From: Sordariomycetes sp. S80-01Y
Taxonomy: Eukaryota; Ascomycota; Sordariomycetes
Assembly: GCA_037042185.1 (NCBI GenBank)
Contig: JAXQJY010000026.1
Span: 1,736,001 to 1,800,000, forward strand
Direction of reading: 5' to 3'
Length of the DNA: 64,000 bases
A program made the position numbers and the translations under genes. The notes beneath the pieces are model-generated. The model made no database searches and was not told where the DNA came from. It saw only the letters and a program-made list of their open reading frames with translations. Shown piece by piece: positions 31,471-44,010 of the stretch. Positions within the stretch are counted from its first letter, which is position 1, and each line of letters starts with the position of its first letter.

Positions 31471-32144
31471 TCACCCACCGAAGAGCAGTATCAAGCGCGG
31501 GAACCGTTCTTGGAGCCTCCGATAGGCCGTAACCCTCCACCTTTCCCTTTCGGCATCACTTTTCTTCAAAGCATCACCTGTGACCTTAGAGCCGAGACTC
31601 AAAGCACCCGAGCCTACAGCAGCCGCCCCAGCAATCGGAGCAGCTGCACCTGCAGTTACTGCAAGAGCGCAAAGAGAACCAAAACAAACAACGAGACCCG
31701 CAGTCTTGTTCTTCTCACATTCCTTAATTCTGGCTTCAGTGATCTCATTCGATCTCAGTAGATTGAGTTGACACATTATAACCTGCAAAAGCAGGTTGCT
31801 GTGGAGCTTCTGGAGTAAGCCGACGTCCTGGGGCCATTTCCGCTTAGAGATTGCGCACGCTACGGCCTTTTTGTCTGGTTTCGAATTTCCGCGTATCCTT
31901 ATATCCTTCATATTGTTAAAGAAGGTGCTGAGCAGACTATTTGTGCCTTGTTGAGATCATGTTCATGCGGAAGGCCCAGTTCAACGATCAAAGAGGATAC
32001 CTTTTCAGCCACTTTAGAAAATACCTTGTAGTCTTTCAACAAACGCTGGAATATTGGCAAGTAGTTCTTCTCCAAGGTACGTATCAGATTCTTGAATGCT
32101 TTAAGCGGGACGCGGACGTTGGTAGAGGATTGATGCTGCGACAT
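31471..32144 (-). CDS. Small protein with Gly/Ala-rich hydrophobic segment
   Basis: Two open pieces on the minus strand. The first begins at the ATG at 32144 (MSQHQSSTNVRVPLKAFKNL) and is a helical 60-residue domain. The second (from about 31909) is basic, then helical, then has a hydrophobic Gly/Ala segment (AGLVVCFGSLCALAVTAGAA and PIAGAAAVGSGALSLGS), and ends ERFPRLILLFGG at 31471. An 80-nt intron from GTTGAACTGG to TTTAACAATATGAAG would join them in phase 0 into about 200 residues. The Gly/Ala pattern suggests membrane insertion or glycine-zipper packing. No family is assigned and the intron is inferred. Confidence 0.45.
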
Positions 32145-33301
32145 CGCGATCGATGTGATCCTGGCGGTAACGACTTAGCCTGGCGTGACTAGGCAAAGGA
32201 AGAAATTGGGAGTTCCAGCAAAGATAAGAGCTGAAAAGGTAGAAATAGCTCTAGAGGGACAAGCTCGCTCGGTCACGCGGGGCAAATATGCAGAAACACT
32301 GAGCAGCTCTCTTTTGCACTTTGTCTGCATCCGGTTTGCGGGAGTAAATAGCTTCCGCTCCTTTAGTGGTGAACGATTGGCTCTTCATGATCATGAGCAA
32401 AAATGTGAGACTCCTGGAGTGTATCACAATGCCTCTATTGGCCCATATCGAAGCGGGTGGTGTGAAGGTCCTTCACCGGAAAGGTGATTTATGGACTCGG
32501 TGCTGTCGAAAGAAGGTCGGCATGGTCTGCAAAGCCGTGAGGAAAGAGTGAACTTCTCTTTACTCCGTCGCAATCCGACTCTATTCCGAGCACCGATGGT
32601 CGGCGTTCATACCCGATGTTCATGGCATCGACGTAGCTACACCACATCACCAAACAAGGCTACGAGAAGAATGCCACAGTCCAAGCTGGCTGAGAGGTTG
32701 TTGGAAGCCCCGGGCTCTGTGCTGGCCGACAAAAAGGTATCACTTGCCCTCATATATTGCTCCCATCTGAGATCAGATGTCACCTGGCTGTTATCTATGG
32801 ATACTGGACACGGTCGAAGTGAGTCTCGTTCGGCATGACTCAGCTCGGCAACATCTGTCTACCTTACGCATGATGGAGCTTCACCTTTCAACGAGCGTTG
32901 ATATCTCGCCGAACAACCTTGGCGAGTGCTTTATTTAATTCCTCCGTTGAAAGAAAGAAGAACTCCCTCCATTGGCTAACTGCTCTAGTCCTCCAACCTC
33001 AGTCCGATATACTGCTCGAGGTCGTGGTCCTTTGAGGAAGGACCCACCCCCGCTCACCTTCTCGACCGGCGGCGACGGTTCGACTGATTTTTGCCAGTGA
33101 CATCACCAGATCTGTCAGCACCACAACGCGCGCCCGCGATCAATACTACGAGGAAGCTCGAATTTGTTCCGAATCCGGCACCTCAACGACGATCACACAC
33201 TCAGAATTGTTTTTCGTCCTACTCTTCTCGCTCATTTGAATGGTACATCGGGCGACGTTGAACTGCGCAACGGCGCCCCTCACCACACCCCACCTCTCAC
33301 T
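32145..33301. other. No supported gene
   Basis: Upstream region of LTN1. Short plus-strand frames at 32185-32838 are unsupported. A GGACCC..CTCACCTTC..GCGACGG stretch at 33030-33080 resembles one at 30970-31020. Confidence 0.45.
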
Positions 33302-36300
33302 ATGAGCAAGTCCTCGAAAACCAAGGGCAAAGCCTCGCGACCAGCCTTTGGCTCAAACCCTTCAGGCACATTCCAGGGCTCAGGCTTCGGTGGTTTTGGG
33401 AGCTCGTCCAGCCAGAGCTCACTTTCCTACCTCGCAGAGCCACCCGCATTCACATCAATCTCCGATCCTAACGTCGTTGTCTCCTTCAAGAACGTGCTGA
33501 AGAAGGACTCTACCACAAAGGCGAAAGCCCTGGAAGAGCTTCTGTCATACGTTCAAGCGCATCCCCATGATCAAGATGGCGGTGTCGAGGAGCCCATTCT
33601 GGAAGTTTGGACGCAGCTGTATCCCAGGACGAGCATCGATAACTCAAGGCGTGTGCGAGAGTTGAGCCATAACCTCCAGTTTGAGCTCATGAAGAGCGCG
33701 AGGAAGAGGATGGAACGCCACATCCCTACAATTGTGGGTGCTTGGTTGGCTGGGTTGTACGACCGGGATAGGGTCGTGGCGAGAGCAGCGAATGACGGAT
33801 TGTCGAGCTTTCTAAATACGCCGGAGAAAGTGCTTGGGTTTTGGAAGAAATGCCAGGCTCAGATTCTGGACTTTTCTATCGAAGGCATCCAGGAGACGAA
33901 GGATACTCTGAGTGACGAGCGGTCAACCACCAGCGAAGATTCCGAGGCCAAGTACTTCCGAGTCGTCACCGCCAGCTTGAGTCTTGTGCTAGGGCTGCTG
34001 CAAAAGCTTGGCGATGAAGATATCTCCAAAGCCCAGGACAAGTACGACGCTTTTTTTGCCGAAGACGATGTTTGGAAGGGCATAACCTACAGCGACTCTT
34101 CTGTGCGGAAGACTGTGTGCCACTTGGTGTTTGTCTGTCTGGATCGCAAACTCCCCTGCGCCGAAGAGACAAAGGTCAGGCAGGCCATCGTCACCGGCGG
34201 CTTGAAGACAAACCAAGCTGGCTCTGCACTGGAGTACGTTCGAGCCTTGACGAAGCTCAGCCAGGCGAACCCCGATATCTGGACCGCAGGGGAGAAGAAG
34301 TCGTCTTTTGCAAGGTTGCAGAGCTTCATCGCCAAGGGCTCGCAGGGGAGCCCACCGAAATTCTGGGAGCACCTGGACCAGCTGCTCAATCTGGTCCCAT
34401 CGAGTATACTCACGCTCGAGAACTCGTCGTCGCTGTTGACGTCGCTAAAGAGCGGTGTCACAAACCGTGAGGAGCCGCGGACAAATACCTCGTTCGCTTG
34501 GAAGTGCTACATTGATACAGCTCAGCGACTGCTGAACAGCCTTTCTGCTGAGGACAAACTCCATCTTGGAAAGGAACAGCTACTGCCTTTGTTCGAGCAA
34601 TTCCTATTCTCGGTCTCGGAACGAAACACTTCGATACCTGTTGGGGTCAACGCCATGTCCGTATTCGTCCAGGCCTATGTCGCTCTTGCGACCGCCGAGC
34701 CGCCCTTATCGACGGCATTCGCTGAAGAGTGGGAACGTCTCGCGTCAGTTTTCAGCGCCAACATATCCGCATCACTGCCCGAGATATCAAAAGAGTTTTC
34801 AAGTTCGCAAGGAAAGATCGGCGAAGAGGGCAGACGGTGGTTCGGTCTCGTGGGACAGATTCATGACAAGGTGGGCAAGCTAGAGGGTACTGTGCCCGAT
34901 CACACGACTGCGCCTTCAGAGAAGGTCCTTACACAGAGCGTTTCTCTTCTCGAGAGTCGAAATTTGAAGCCCTTCGGCTGCTCTCAGATCATCGAATTTG
35001 CTCTAAGCACATCTCCACATCTATTTGAGAGCAGTGGCTGGGGCAGGATCAACACCTTCCTATTGGATGCGGCCAGCGAGGGCATTAGCACTGTTGTTGA
35101 GTCGCCTTCCTCGAAGTACCTGCTATCCTGCGTACGGCTTCTAGGAAACCTTCCGGCTGCGGACACGGAAGGCGATTCTTACAAGGAGCTATGGCGCACC
35201 TGGACTGGAAACACATTGAAGCTTAACGATGAATCCGCACGTAATTCGACTTTGGCTTCCTTAATGTCGCACGAGAAGGGTGCCTCATTCAGCCGGAGCG
35301 ACAGCAATGTGCAAAAAGCGATCTATGACCAGAGTATAGCCAGCGCCAAGGGGCAGACCGATGCTTGGGATCTCCTCGAAGCTTCCGTGACCTACCACGC
35401 GCTTGGTGACGATACCTACCAGAGCCTCGCCAAGGAATTGGTGACACTATTCGAAAGTCAGCCCCAGAGCATTGCCGACATCTTGAGAGCATTGGAGATC
35501 TTGGTCAAGGGACGGCCGCAGCTGTTCTCGATCAACGATGACCTGCACACCACACTGGTCGCTCAACTGTTGAGTCTCTCCGAGCTCAGCGATACTTCTG
35601 TGTCCGAAAAGTCGCGGTCGATAAGAGGACTACTCGACAGCCACGCTGAGGGTAAGCTGCCAATTGTTGGGATCATCCAGTCCAATCTGGATCGCGCCGG
35701 ACCTCAATCGCTTGGGATTGGGACAGTTGCGAGTCAAGCCGAGAACGCCACGGGCGTGCCGCTTGAAGAGCTGTTCCCAAGTACCAATGTATGGATGGAA
35801 CAGCTTGCTGTCTTTTTACATCAGCCTATGGACCCCGCGCTCTCCATCACCAGCAATATTGGAGGTGCTGCTCTAGTACTACCCAACGACAGAAGCATTC
35901 CTGACCCGCAAATCTCAAGAGATCGTAAGGGGCGGTCGGTTCCTGTCCGCATGGCTCTCTATCTCAACCGCATTTTGGAAGGCAAGCTCGATGTGTCGAC
36001 GCTGCCTGAGCAGTTCCAAGTAGAGCTTCTGTGTCTGCAATGCATCACAGCCCAGCTGGTTTCCGACCAAATCACCACCATGGACGTCCACGGCCCTTAC
36101 GAAAGTCTGTTTGAACATGAAGCCGCGCAAGAGGCCGAAGACTTAGTCTCTTTTGCACGCGGCTACCTCAACACTCTGATCATCAACCCCGGATCGCCTG
36201 CCCCTCTGCTCCTCTTGAATCTTCTGGTGGAGCAGTCGAAAAGTGCAACTACCTCTGGTCATTACGCCGCCCGAGCGCTCTGTGAGCTGATTTCCTCAAT

Positions 36301-38202
36301 CGTCGAAGCCCAAGGCCTAAGCCCTCAGCTTGAGGAGACGCTACTCAAAGCGGACGTTCTGAGGGCCTCCCCTGAAACGGTGCTAGTGGCCGCCGCGACA
36401 GTTTCGGGCATCGGCGAAGCTGGGCAAGGTTCTAAGGCTTTCCAGAACTTTATCAACAGGCTCGTGAGTGACGTGGCCGGCGCCTCGCCCGGGTCTAACA
36501 AGACGCACGCGACCCTCGTGCTCCTCACGTTGTGCGCGCAGGCATATGAGCGAGGGGAGTTGCCGGTCGCGAACAACCGTATTGTGTTTGCTGTGCGGCA
36601 GATCACGTCTTGGCTGGACGAGCCCGATTTCAGCCCGGCCTTCAGCGCTGAGGTTTGCAGAGCTTTGGCTGCTCTTTTACCTTGCATGAAGGATGTCTAC
36701 GGATCCTATTGGGAAGCGACCTTGGAGTTCTGCGTTTCGTTATGGCAGACAGTGGCGACCCTCGATCTTCACGACGCCTTGCCTATAATTCATGCTTCAC
36801 TCAAGCTGGTCCGCATGCTGGAGGCATTGCCTGAACCCAACGACGATTTGGAAGATGCACTCAAGGAGACAAGCAACGCCAAGTCAAAAGCCTTGATAGA
36901 GCTTCTGAAGCTACCCCGACCCACCTCCTCACAACCCCTGGAGATTGTTGACGCCATGATTTGCCGAGAGGTCGAAAAGATTCCCTTGAGGCTCTACCCA
37001 GATCTTGGCGACATTTTCCCCTTGGTCGCCACTCACTCTCGGGACGTCCAAACTGCTGCTTTCAATCTGCTTCACAGGGCTATTCCCGCCCAGCAGGAGC
37101 AGAAGTCGGTGGACGTCCTGCTCGATAAGACCGGTAAGCCCACTATGAATGTCCTTCTCAACTTAGGCTTACATTTACAGATGCACGATTGCCCGATGAA
37201 CTGCTTTCTTTACTCCTCGACGCCCCAACTCTCGAGGCTTATTCCGACGAGGCCCTCGCGCTCTTCCCCTCACCAGTCCGCTGCTATCTTCTGGCATGGA
37301 AACTCGTCTTTGATGCCTACACCACGTCTTCCTTCAAGGTCCGCAACGACTTCACTGAGCACCTCAAGTCTGACAATTGTCTCCCTCCCCTGCTAGAATT
37401 CATGTTCGATGTTCTGGGTCACTCGGCCTCCCACGCCCTGAAACTCGACAAAGCGCATCTGGGGCCAGAGCAGATCCGAGACTACGATGTCAAGCTCGCG
37501 GCCGCCGAAACTGATGAGAAGAACATGCAGTGGCTTCTCGTTCACCTCTTCTATCTCATCCTTAAGTACATTCCCGGTCTCTTCCGAGCCTGGTACATTG
37601 ACTGCCGCGTCAAGCAGACTCGCATCGCGGTCGAGGCGTGGACGACAAAGTTCTTCTCCCCGCTCATCATCGATGACACGCTTGATGACGTGCAGAAGTG
37701 GGCGGGAACTCAAGAGGCACCGGCTGCCGACGAGCAAGATCTGCAAATTAAGGTGTCGCGACCCGCGCGCGAGGTCACCGCTGGATACGAAGTCGACGAG
37801 GACCTCGCCTCCATTGCCATCAAGATCCCCTCCTCCTACCCCATTGACTCCGTCTCAGTCGCCGGGCTGCATCGCGTAGCCGTCACGGAAAGGAAGTGGC
37901 AGTCCTGGATCATGACTACCCAAGGCGTCATCACCTTCTCGAACGGCAACATCATCGACGGCCTCCAGGTCTTCAAGCGCAACATCGTGGGAGCGCTGAA
38001 GGGACAGGGCGAGTGTGCGATCTGCTACTCCATCATCTCGAGTGACAAGCGCATGCCGGATAAGAGGTGTACCACGTGTAAGAATTTGTTCCATCGCACG
38101 TGTCTGTACAAGTGGTTCCAGAGCAGCAATCAAAACACCTGCCCGCTATGCAGGAACCCGATTGACTACTTGGGAGCGGATACGCAGAAGAGGAGGCAGT
38201 AA
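33302..38202 (+). CDS. LTN1: E3 ubiquitin-protein ligase listerin (Ltn1/Rkr1)
   Basis: Two exons (33302-37133 and 37181-38202) separated by a 47-nt intron encode 1617 residues, close to yeast Rkr1/Ltn1. The ATG at 33302 is chosen over the open upstream part because MSKSSKTKGKASRPAFGSNP is the usual listerin start. The N-terminal domain (about residues 50-200: FTSISDPNVVVSFKNVLKKD, ELSHNLQFELMKSARKRMER) binds the 60S-Rqc2 complex. The middle is a long HEAT-like helical solenoid. The C-terminus has the RWD-like region and a RING of the C4HC3 kind (CAICYSIISSDKR, CTTCKNLFHRTC, CPLC, residues about 1560-1610). Listerin ubiquitinates nascent chains stalled on 60S subunits in cytosolic ribosome quality control. 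Intact. Confidence 0.95.
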
Positions 38203-38426
38203 GGAGCATTTGGCCAGCATGGTTACATATGTAGAGTTCATGAAATCTGTTTAGAGAAAAATCTACTTCCAACTCACTGCGACTCTTTGGATATCTGTGC
38301 TGCACGCCTCTTCGATTGTCAACTCAAGCTTTACTTTTTACTTGATCTAACCATTCAATTTCTTATGGAAAGCCCAAGTCAAATTTCAACAGCTTGAAGA
38401 GTCGACCGACTTTCTGCGCGCTCGCA

Positions 38427-39768
38427 TCACGACTTGCTTGAGAACGGGCCAGTCGAAAGCGCCTCGTCTGCCGTCAACCTCGTAGAGTACCTCAACAGCC
38501 CCGCGATCAAATCCAGCCACTTCTCATCAACACCCTGCAAGACCTCGTCCAGCGGCTTCGCCGTGAACTCCCTGTACATTCCCCAAGGCGTTACCTTGAA
38601 CAGCTCGGCTTCCGGCCACGTCTCCCTCGTTGGGGTGCCCATCGTCTTGAAGATGCTCAGGATCAGGCCGAGCTGGTTCCCATCCTCGCTCGCCGGCCGT
38701 GACTCGAAGATTGGCGTCGGGGGGTCCGTGACGGCTTCGCTGAGCATGACCCCGAGAGCCCACATGTCGATCGCGGTCGTGTATGACTTGTTGCCGAAGA
38801 GACACTCCGGTGCGCGGTAAGGTCCCGTACCGACGTCGAGGATCTTGTCGTCTGGCGGCTCGTATCCAAAGGCTGTCTCGTTACAGGAGTACTTGGGATG
38901 CCATGCCGTGCCAAAGTCGGACAGGAGAGCGGGCCCGTTGAGAGACTCGAACAGGATAGCGGAGGGTTTGATGTCTCGATGTATGATGCCCTGCTCATGG
39001 ATATCTTTAAGTCCACAAAGAATCCCCGTGAAGATTTCCGTCACAACCGCCCCATCCAATTTCTGCCCTTTGGCAAAGATATCCGCCAGGGTCAGCGGCA
39101 TAAAAGGAAACTCGAGTACGCATCTACGCCCAAATGAAGAGGACTCGTCCCAGTGAACGCCCAGCAGATCAATGACATTTGGATGCTCATCTCCACGGAG
39201 ATCTTGAAGGATCTTGATCTCGCGCTTGGGATTGTGAGGTTCCATGGGCCGGTCGCCGGTGCAGATGACTTTGAGGGCGCTCCTCCCGGACCGGTAAACG
39301 TCTGAGGTCACGCCGTCGGTGATGTATTCGCAGTTGGGGAAGCCGGCTATTCGAAGGCCATCTGATTCTGTCTCGTCTGATGTGGGATTGTACATTTCGC
39401 CATCTCGGGGATTCTGAGTGACCTCAGCCAGCTGTGTGGTGCTGTGGTTCATGAGGGCCTCTAGTCGTTCCACATACTCATCCTAGGAGGGCGTTTTGTC
39501 AGGGATCACAACTCCAGTTTGCTTTGATATTGCGCAAAGGTGCATTGGAGACTCACCTCAAAGGTCGAGTTCTCAAAAGCGTGCTTCTCGTGGGTCATGG
39601 CATCATTCAGACTCAACCCCTCTGATAACATGCTGCAAAGTCTGATGTCAGGAGATGCTCACACTGTCACAGAAAGGATTCGGCGCCTTACATCTTCTGG
39701 ATGCTGTCATAGCGCTTCGAGAAAGGGAATGATTCCTTCCATCCTTGATCACGTTCTACGGCGGGCAT
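38427..39768 (-). CDS. csk1: CDK-like protein kinase, csk1-type
   Basis: Three exons (39692-39768, 39557-39632, 38427-39482) give 402 residues from MPAVERDQGWKESF; the introns of 59 and 74 nt have good donors. Kinase marks are a degenerate glycine loop (ITDGVTSDVYRSG), the ATP-site lysine in ALKVI, HRDIKPSAILF, SDFGTAW in place of the usual DFG context, and GTGPYRAPECLFGNKSYTTAIDMWALG. The pattern matches the csk1 branch of fungal CDK-activating-kinase kinases, which phosphorylate CDK T-loops in cell-cycle and transcription control. The catalytic-loop Asn that normally follows HRDxKxx is Ala here. The gene is divergent to SYP1 over 856 bp. Confidence 0.8.
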
Positions 39769-40624
39769 GGGTTCAGATCTGTCCAAGGCAGATTCGCGGG
39801 ATTTGGTATGGGTTTGCAGCCCTGGCATATAATCAGTACCTGAGTGTGTCCTAGGCAGGATTTTGCGAGACCTTGTGTCTTAAGGGTGACAGCTGTTGAA
39901 ACTGGGATAAGCAGGGATAAGGTTGAGTGTGGTTGCTGGTTGTATAACGATCTTTGGAGCTTCAGTGAGAGCTCTTCTGAAATAGGTGTGGTCGGCAGAT
40001 CCCAACAGGCGTCACGCTAACCTCAAAAGGCACACCGTCTTGGTTCCCAATCGGGCAGGCGTTGCATCCGTTACCCCAGATTCGTCGACTGTTTCCTCCT
40101 CTTCTCAGGTACGGCATGAGCTCAAGACAGGACTCAATCTTGCCATACGTCTGCCGCACGATTCAGTCCTCGTTCATGCGCATAAACAGCCTCAAGGCCA
40201 CAAATTGCATCAACTAACGCTGCCGCCCCAAATGCTCAGCGCTACGGCAGAAATAGACAGCAACGGGAAAACGCCGCTAAACCGCTTCGACGCCGCCCAT
40301 CAATGATGGAGCTCAAGTGGGTCCGGGTTACCTCATCAACCGGCCAACCTCCAACTTCGTCATTCCGACCTCCATCACCGCCAGCTTCACCTCCGTCAAG
40401 CTCCGTTGCTGAGTGCCTGGTAAATCTACGTAGCGGGCTGCTATCACCTCTGACTTCTGCTGCCCCTGCATCTGTATCCGTGTCGTCGGCAGCCCTCGAA
40501 TTCTCCCACGTGCCTTGCCGCATGGCCATGCGCGCATTCTGGCGGCGCAAACCTTAGGACGAGAATCTAATCTATTATCGAACCCGGCATCAATTACGAC
40601 AGTCATCAAATCAGCGCAGTCACG
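39769..40624. other. Divergent promoter region csk1/SYP1
   Basis: 856 bp between the start codons of two divergent genes. Overlapping short open frames (39986-40306, 40242-40609) lack family or splice support. No repeat or RNA gene seen. Confidence 0.5.
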
Positions 40625-43542
40625 ATGGATGAATCTTCGAGGACGGAATACCCGGCCATGCTGGTGAGCTAGTCGGACTCAGTAACGCAGGCCATGGGCT
40701 AACAGACAGTTAGGCCTCGCTCCAGCCGAACCAAGCCGTGCAAACGTTGAACGACCGGGTCAAGCGCATCAACCGAATCAATCTCGAGATTGCCGACTGG
40801 CTCCAGGTACGATCCGAATTCGTCGCCCAACCCCTCCCACCGGGCTCTCGCTCCGTCCCAACTGCAGGTTTCTTAGCCATGTAACGGGGTAGCAGGAGTT
40901 CATTGGGCTTGTCGGAGCAAGGCTAACGTCAGTCTCATAGGAGCGTCGCCGAGTCGAAGAGCAATATGTGATGGGCTTGAAGCGCTTGGGACAGTTCAGA
41001 GTACCCAATGCGCAATCCGAACTTGGGTATGAGCACCAGCAGCCCGCGATTCGCGCGGCAGCAGTAGATCGAATTTGTCGCTGACCATCGCAGTGTGTTT
41101 TCAGGACCATGGTCCAAGATTGTCGAATCCGTTGACTCCATGGCTCGATCGCACCATCAACTAGCCGAGCGAATTGGACGGGACGTCGAAGACCCTCTCC
41201 GAAGCTTCCACAGCCGAAGCGACGTCGGCAACATGAATACGATCTCGGCCAACCTTTCGTCGATGGCTAAGTCTCTGGAGGAGTCGCAACGCGAGGTAGA
41301 GAAGCTCGAGAAGAAGGGTGGAAAGGCCAGTACGCAAAAGGTCGACGCTGTGTCGTCGAAGCTAGAGTCCAACCGACAGCAATGGGAGTCCCAGGCTCCA
41401 TACATTTTCGAATCGTTGCAGGCTATGGACGAGTCGCGGATCAACCAACTCCGAGATCTGCTGACGCAGTACTTCACGCACGAGGCGGACTGCGCCCAGC
41501 AGACCCAGGACAGCTCGGCGGCGGCACTTGCGCAGGTGTTGGAGGTCAGCTCCGAGACGGAGATTCTGGGTTTTACCAACAGAATCACCCAGGGCAGATC
41601 CCGCATCCCCCCGCCGACCCGATCTTCAACGAGGCGATCATCTCATGCGGAGACGCAGCACTCAGCTGCTCGCCCCAGCACAGGAGATGCGAACAGCGAG
41701 GCGGCTCAGCCCTCGTTTCAGCCAACGCCTCTGGAGAGCCAACCCTCCGAACCTCCCACACCCTCGCTCAACGAGCCCAAACAGGAGCCCGCCAAGCCAG
41801 AGTCCAAGCTGCGCCGGTTGGGGACTATGCTCGGTGGTCGTCGCAGACAAAGCATGCTCGGCGCCCCAGGTGCTTCTCCACAGAAGAGCGGCGGGTCTAC
41901 GTTTGGACGTTTGAGTGGCAAGGACAAGGGCGTGTCTCCCAGGGGTTCCTCGAGCAACCTGCATGAGTCGAATCGCTTGGGTGCTCTGCCTGAGGCCCCG
42001 CCATTACCGAGGACTCCTGAGCACGGCGACACGATATCCAAGCCGTCGTATGAAGGCCCTAACGGCCAAGCTGGCAACGAGAACATCATGGACTCGCCGG
42101 TACCTGCTGGTGTCAACGGCACACGGGAGGGCGTCACTCTAACGGATGAGCAACCGCAGAACCTTCCTCAGACCAACCAACCTCAGAGTGCGGCACCCCC
42201 AGGCAAGGACGCCGAAGGCTTCTCGATTCCCGCTCCGATGAATGACCCCATCTCGGCTGCCCAGAGGGAAGCTGCCGCTGGTGAAGAAGCTGATCAGCTC
42301 TTCAAGCTCAACATCGCCAACAAGCCGATCGAGGAGGAGGACCCTGAGGCGAAGCAAGCTGCCCTATCCAGTGTCGCAAATTCTCTGAAGGCAGGCCCAG
42401 CCGTCCGTCGCAGCGGGACCATGAGGGGTCGGCGTGACGTGCGGAACACGATGTACGTGCCGTCACCAACGACCACTGAGGGAGGCGACAGCGGCATTCT
42501 CGGGGTTACTGGATCGCCATCATTCCCAACCTCGTCGTCCAGGCCGACAGCCGTTGCTGCTCTGCAGTCGGAAACCAGCGTTGCCGGGACTTCCGATACG
42601 CAGTCCGTGCGGTCTGGTAACTCCCTGGGGAGCCTTGCCCTCGTCAAGCACCCTGAGATGACTGGTCCCGGTCTCAATGCTTCAATCGTAGAGCAGGTCT
42701 CCGTGACCTACGAAGGTGGTGAGCTGAAGAGCGCAGCCATCAACGGCGAGCTTGCATTTGTCAACAACGCTTCTGGCGATAACGTTTTCAAGAGTGAGTC
42801 TGATCAGCAAATTTCACCATCAGCCCTGCTAACCCGTCCAGACAACGAAACCATTAGGATAAACAACTTCCCCAGCCTAGATAAAATCGGCCCTAACCGC
42901 ATCTTCGTCCAAAACGTCGCCGACCACCCCGACCAGTTCAAACTCGACCTTTCCCACATTGGCAAAACCCACACGGCATTCTCATACCGCGTCTTCGTCC
43001 CGGAAGCCGACCCTCTGGCCCTCGGTCAGAACGCGCCGATGCTGCTGTCTCCGGCGTGGAAACCTCAGGGCGACAAGCTTGGTCTTCTGGTCCAATACCA
43101 GCTCAACCCTGCCAGCTCGTTCGCCGGGCCTCTGACGCTGAAGGACGTCGTCTTCATCGCCACGTATGACGGCAAATCCACCGGCTGCCAGACCAAGCCC
43201 AGCGGGACGCATCTCAAGGACCGCCACATTGTCTACTGGCGTCTCGGCGACGTGACCCTCACCCCCGAGCCCCAGAAGCTGGTGTGTCGCATCATGGGTG
43301 CCGACGGCACCGCCCCCGCGCCCGGACACGTCGAGGCCCGATGGTCCTACACCCTGCCCGATACCACCGTTGCCGGCAGCGGCATCTCCATCTCCAGGTT
43401 GGAAGAGGACAAGGGCAAGGGCAAGGCGGTCGATGAGGATGACCCGTTTGCGGACGAGGACTCTGCCGCGCAGAGCGGGGACAAATGGGTTGACGTGCCG
43501 ATGGCGAGGAAGTTGGTCAGTGGGAGGTACGAAGGCAGATAG
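40625..43542 (+). CDS. SYP1: F-BAR/muniscin endocytic adaptor Syp1
   Basis: Five exons (40625-40663, 40714-40806, 40941-41026, 41094-42793, 42842-43542) total 872 residues. The F-BAR domain starts at MDESSRTEYPAMLASLQPNQ and runs through KRINRINLEIADWLQ, PWSKIVESVDSMARSHHQLA and IGRDVEDPLRSF to about residue 260. A long Pro/Ser-rich linker with basic patches follows. The C-terminal muniscin mu-homology domain starts near GLNASIVEQVSVTYEGGELK and includes FKLDLSHIGKTHTAFSYRVF and the final EARWSY strand. Syp1/FCHo proteins bend membrane and recruit cargo at early clathrin-coated pits and act in septin organisation at the cell cortex. The exon-4 acceptor was set at CGCAG (41093), because TTTTCAG breaks the frame. 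Confidence 0.9.
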
Positions 43543-44010
43543 CGAGGGGGTCCGTGTAGAATGAGAGCGAGCCAGGACGGCGAGGGCAGACTGCGGTATT
43601 TGTAGTAGTATCATCGGCGCAGGTGCATCCTGCCTTGTCTATAGTCCACATACGCACATTAGCAGCGAAAGGGGGTTAGACCCAGCGCAACAGTAGCAGC
43701 TTCTTTCACCTGCGTCTCCCGTTCTTAGATCTCTCGTGGGCTTACGTGAACTGAAGTTCATTATCGAGCGAATACCATCGACCGTAGCATACAAAAAAGA
43801 ACAAAATCTATTCAACACCAATTCCGCCCCGCCAATGCATGACCTCCTCCCCGAGGTGTCTATCCAGTAGTTGAACTCCGCTGTTGATAAGAACAAAGAA
43901 ACGCCGTCAGGCGTGTTGCTTTTCCGCCGCCCCTCCGCCTCCTTCTTTTTTCCCCCCCCTTTGGTGCTATATTTGACAAAAATGTACAGACGACGTGTGG
44001 CCGTGTTCCT
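43543..44010. other. Convergent 3' region SYP1/TAM41
   Basis: 468 bp between the stops of two convergent genes. Pyrimidine-rich runs near 43930-43975 belong to the TAM41 3' side. No gene seen. Confidence 0.5.

Noticed and set aside
41101-41104. TTTTCAG as the acceptor of SYP1 exon 4
   Set aside because: It breaks the reading phase; the CGCAG acceptor ending at 41093 keeps frame and restores the family sequence.
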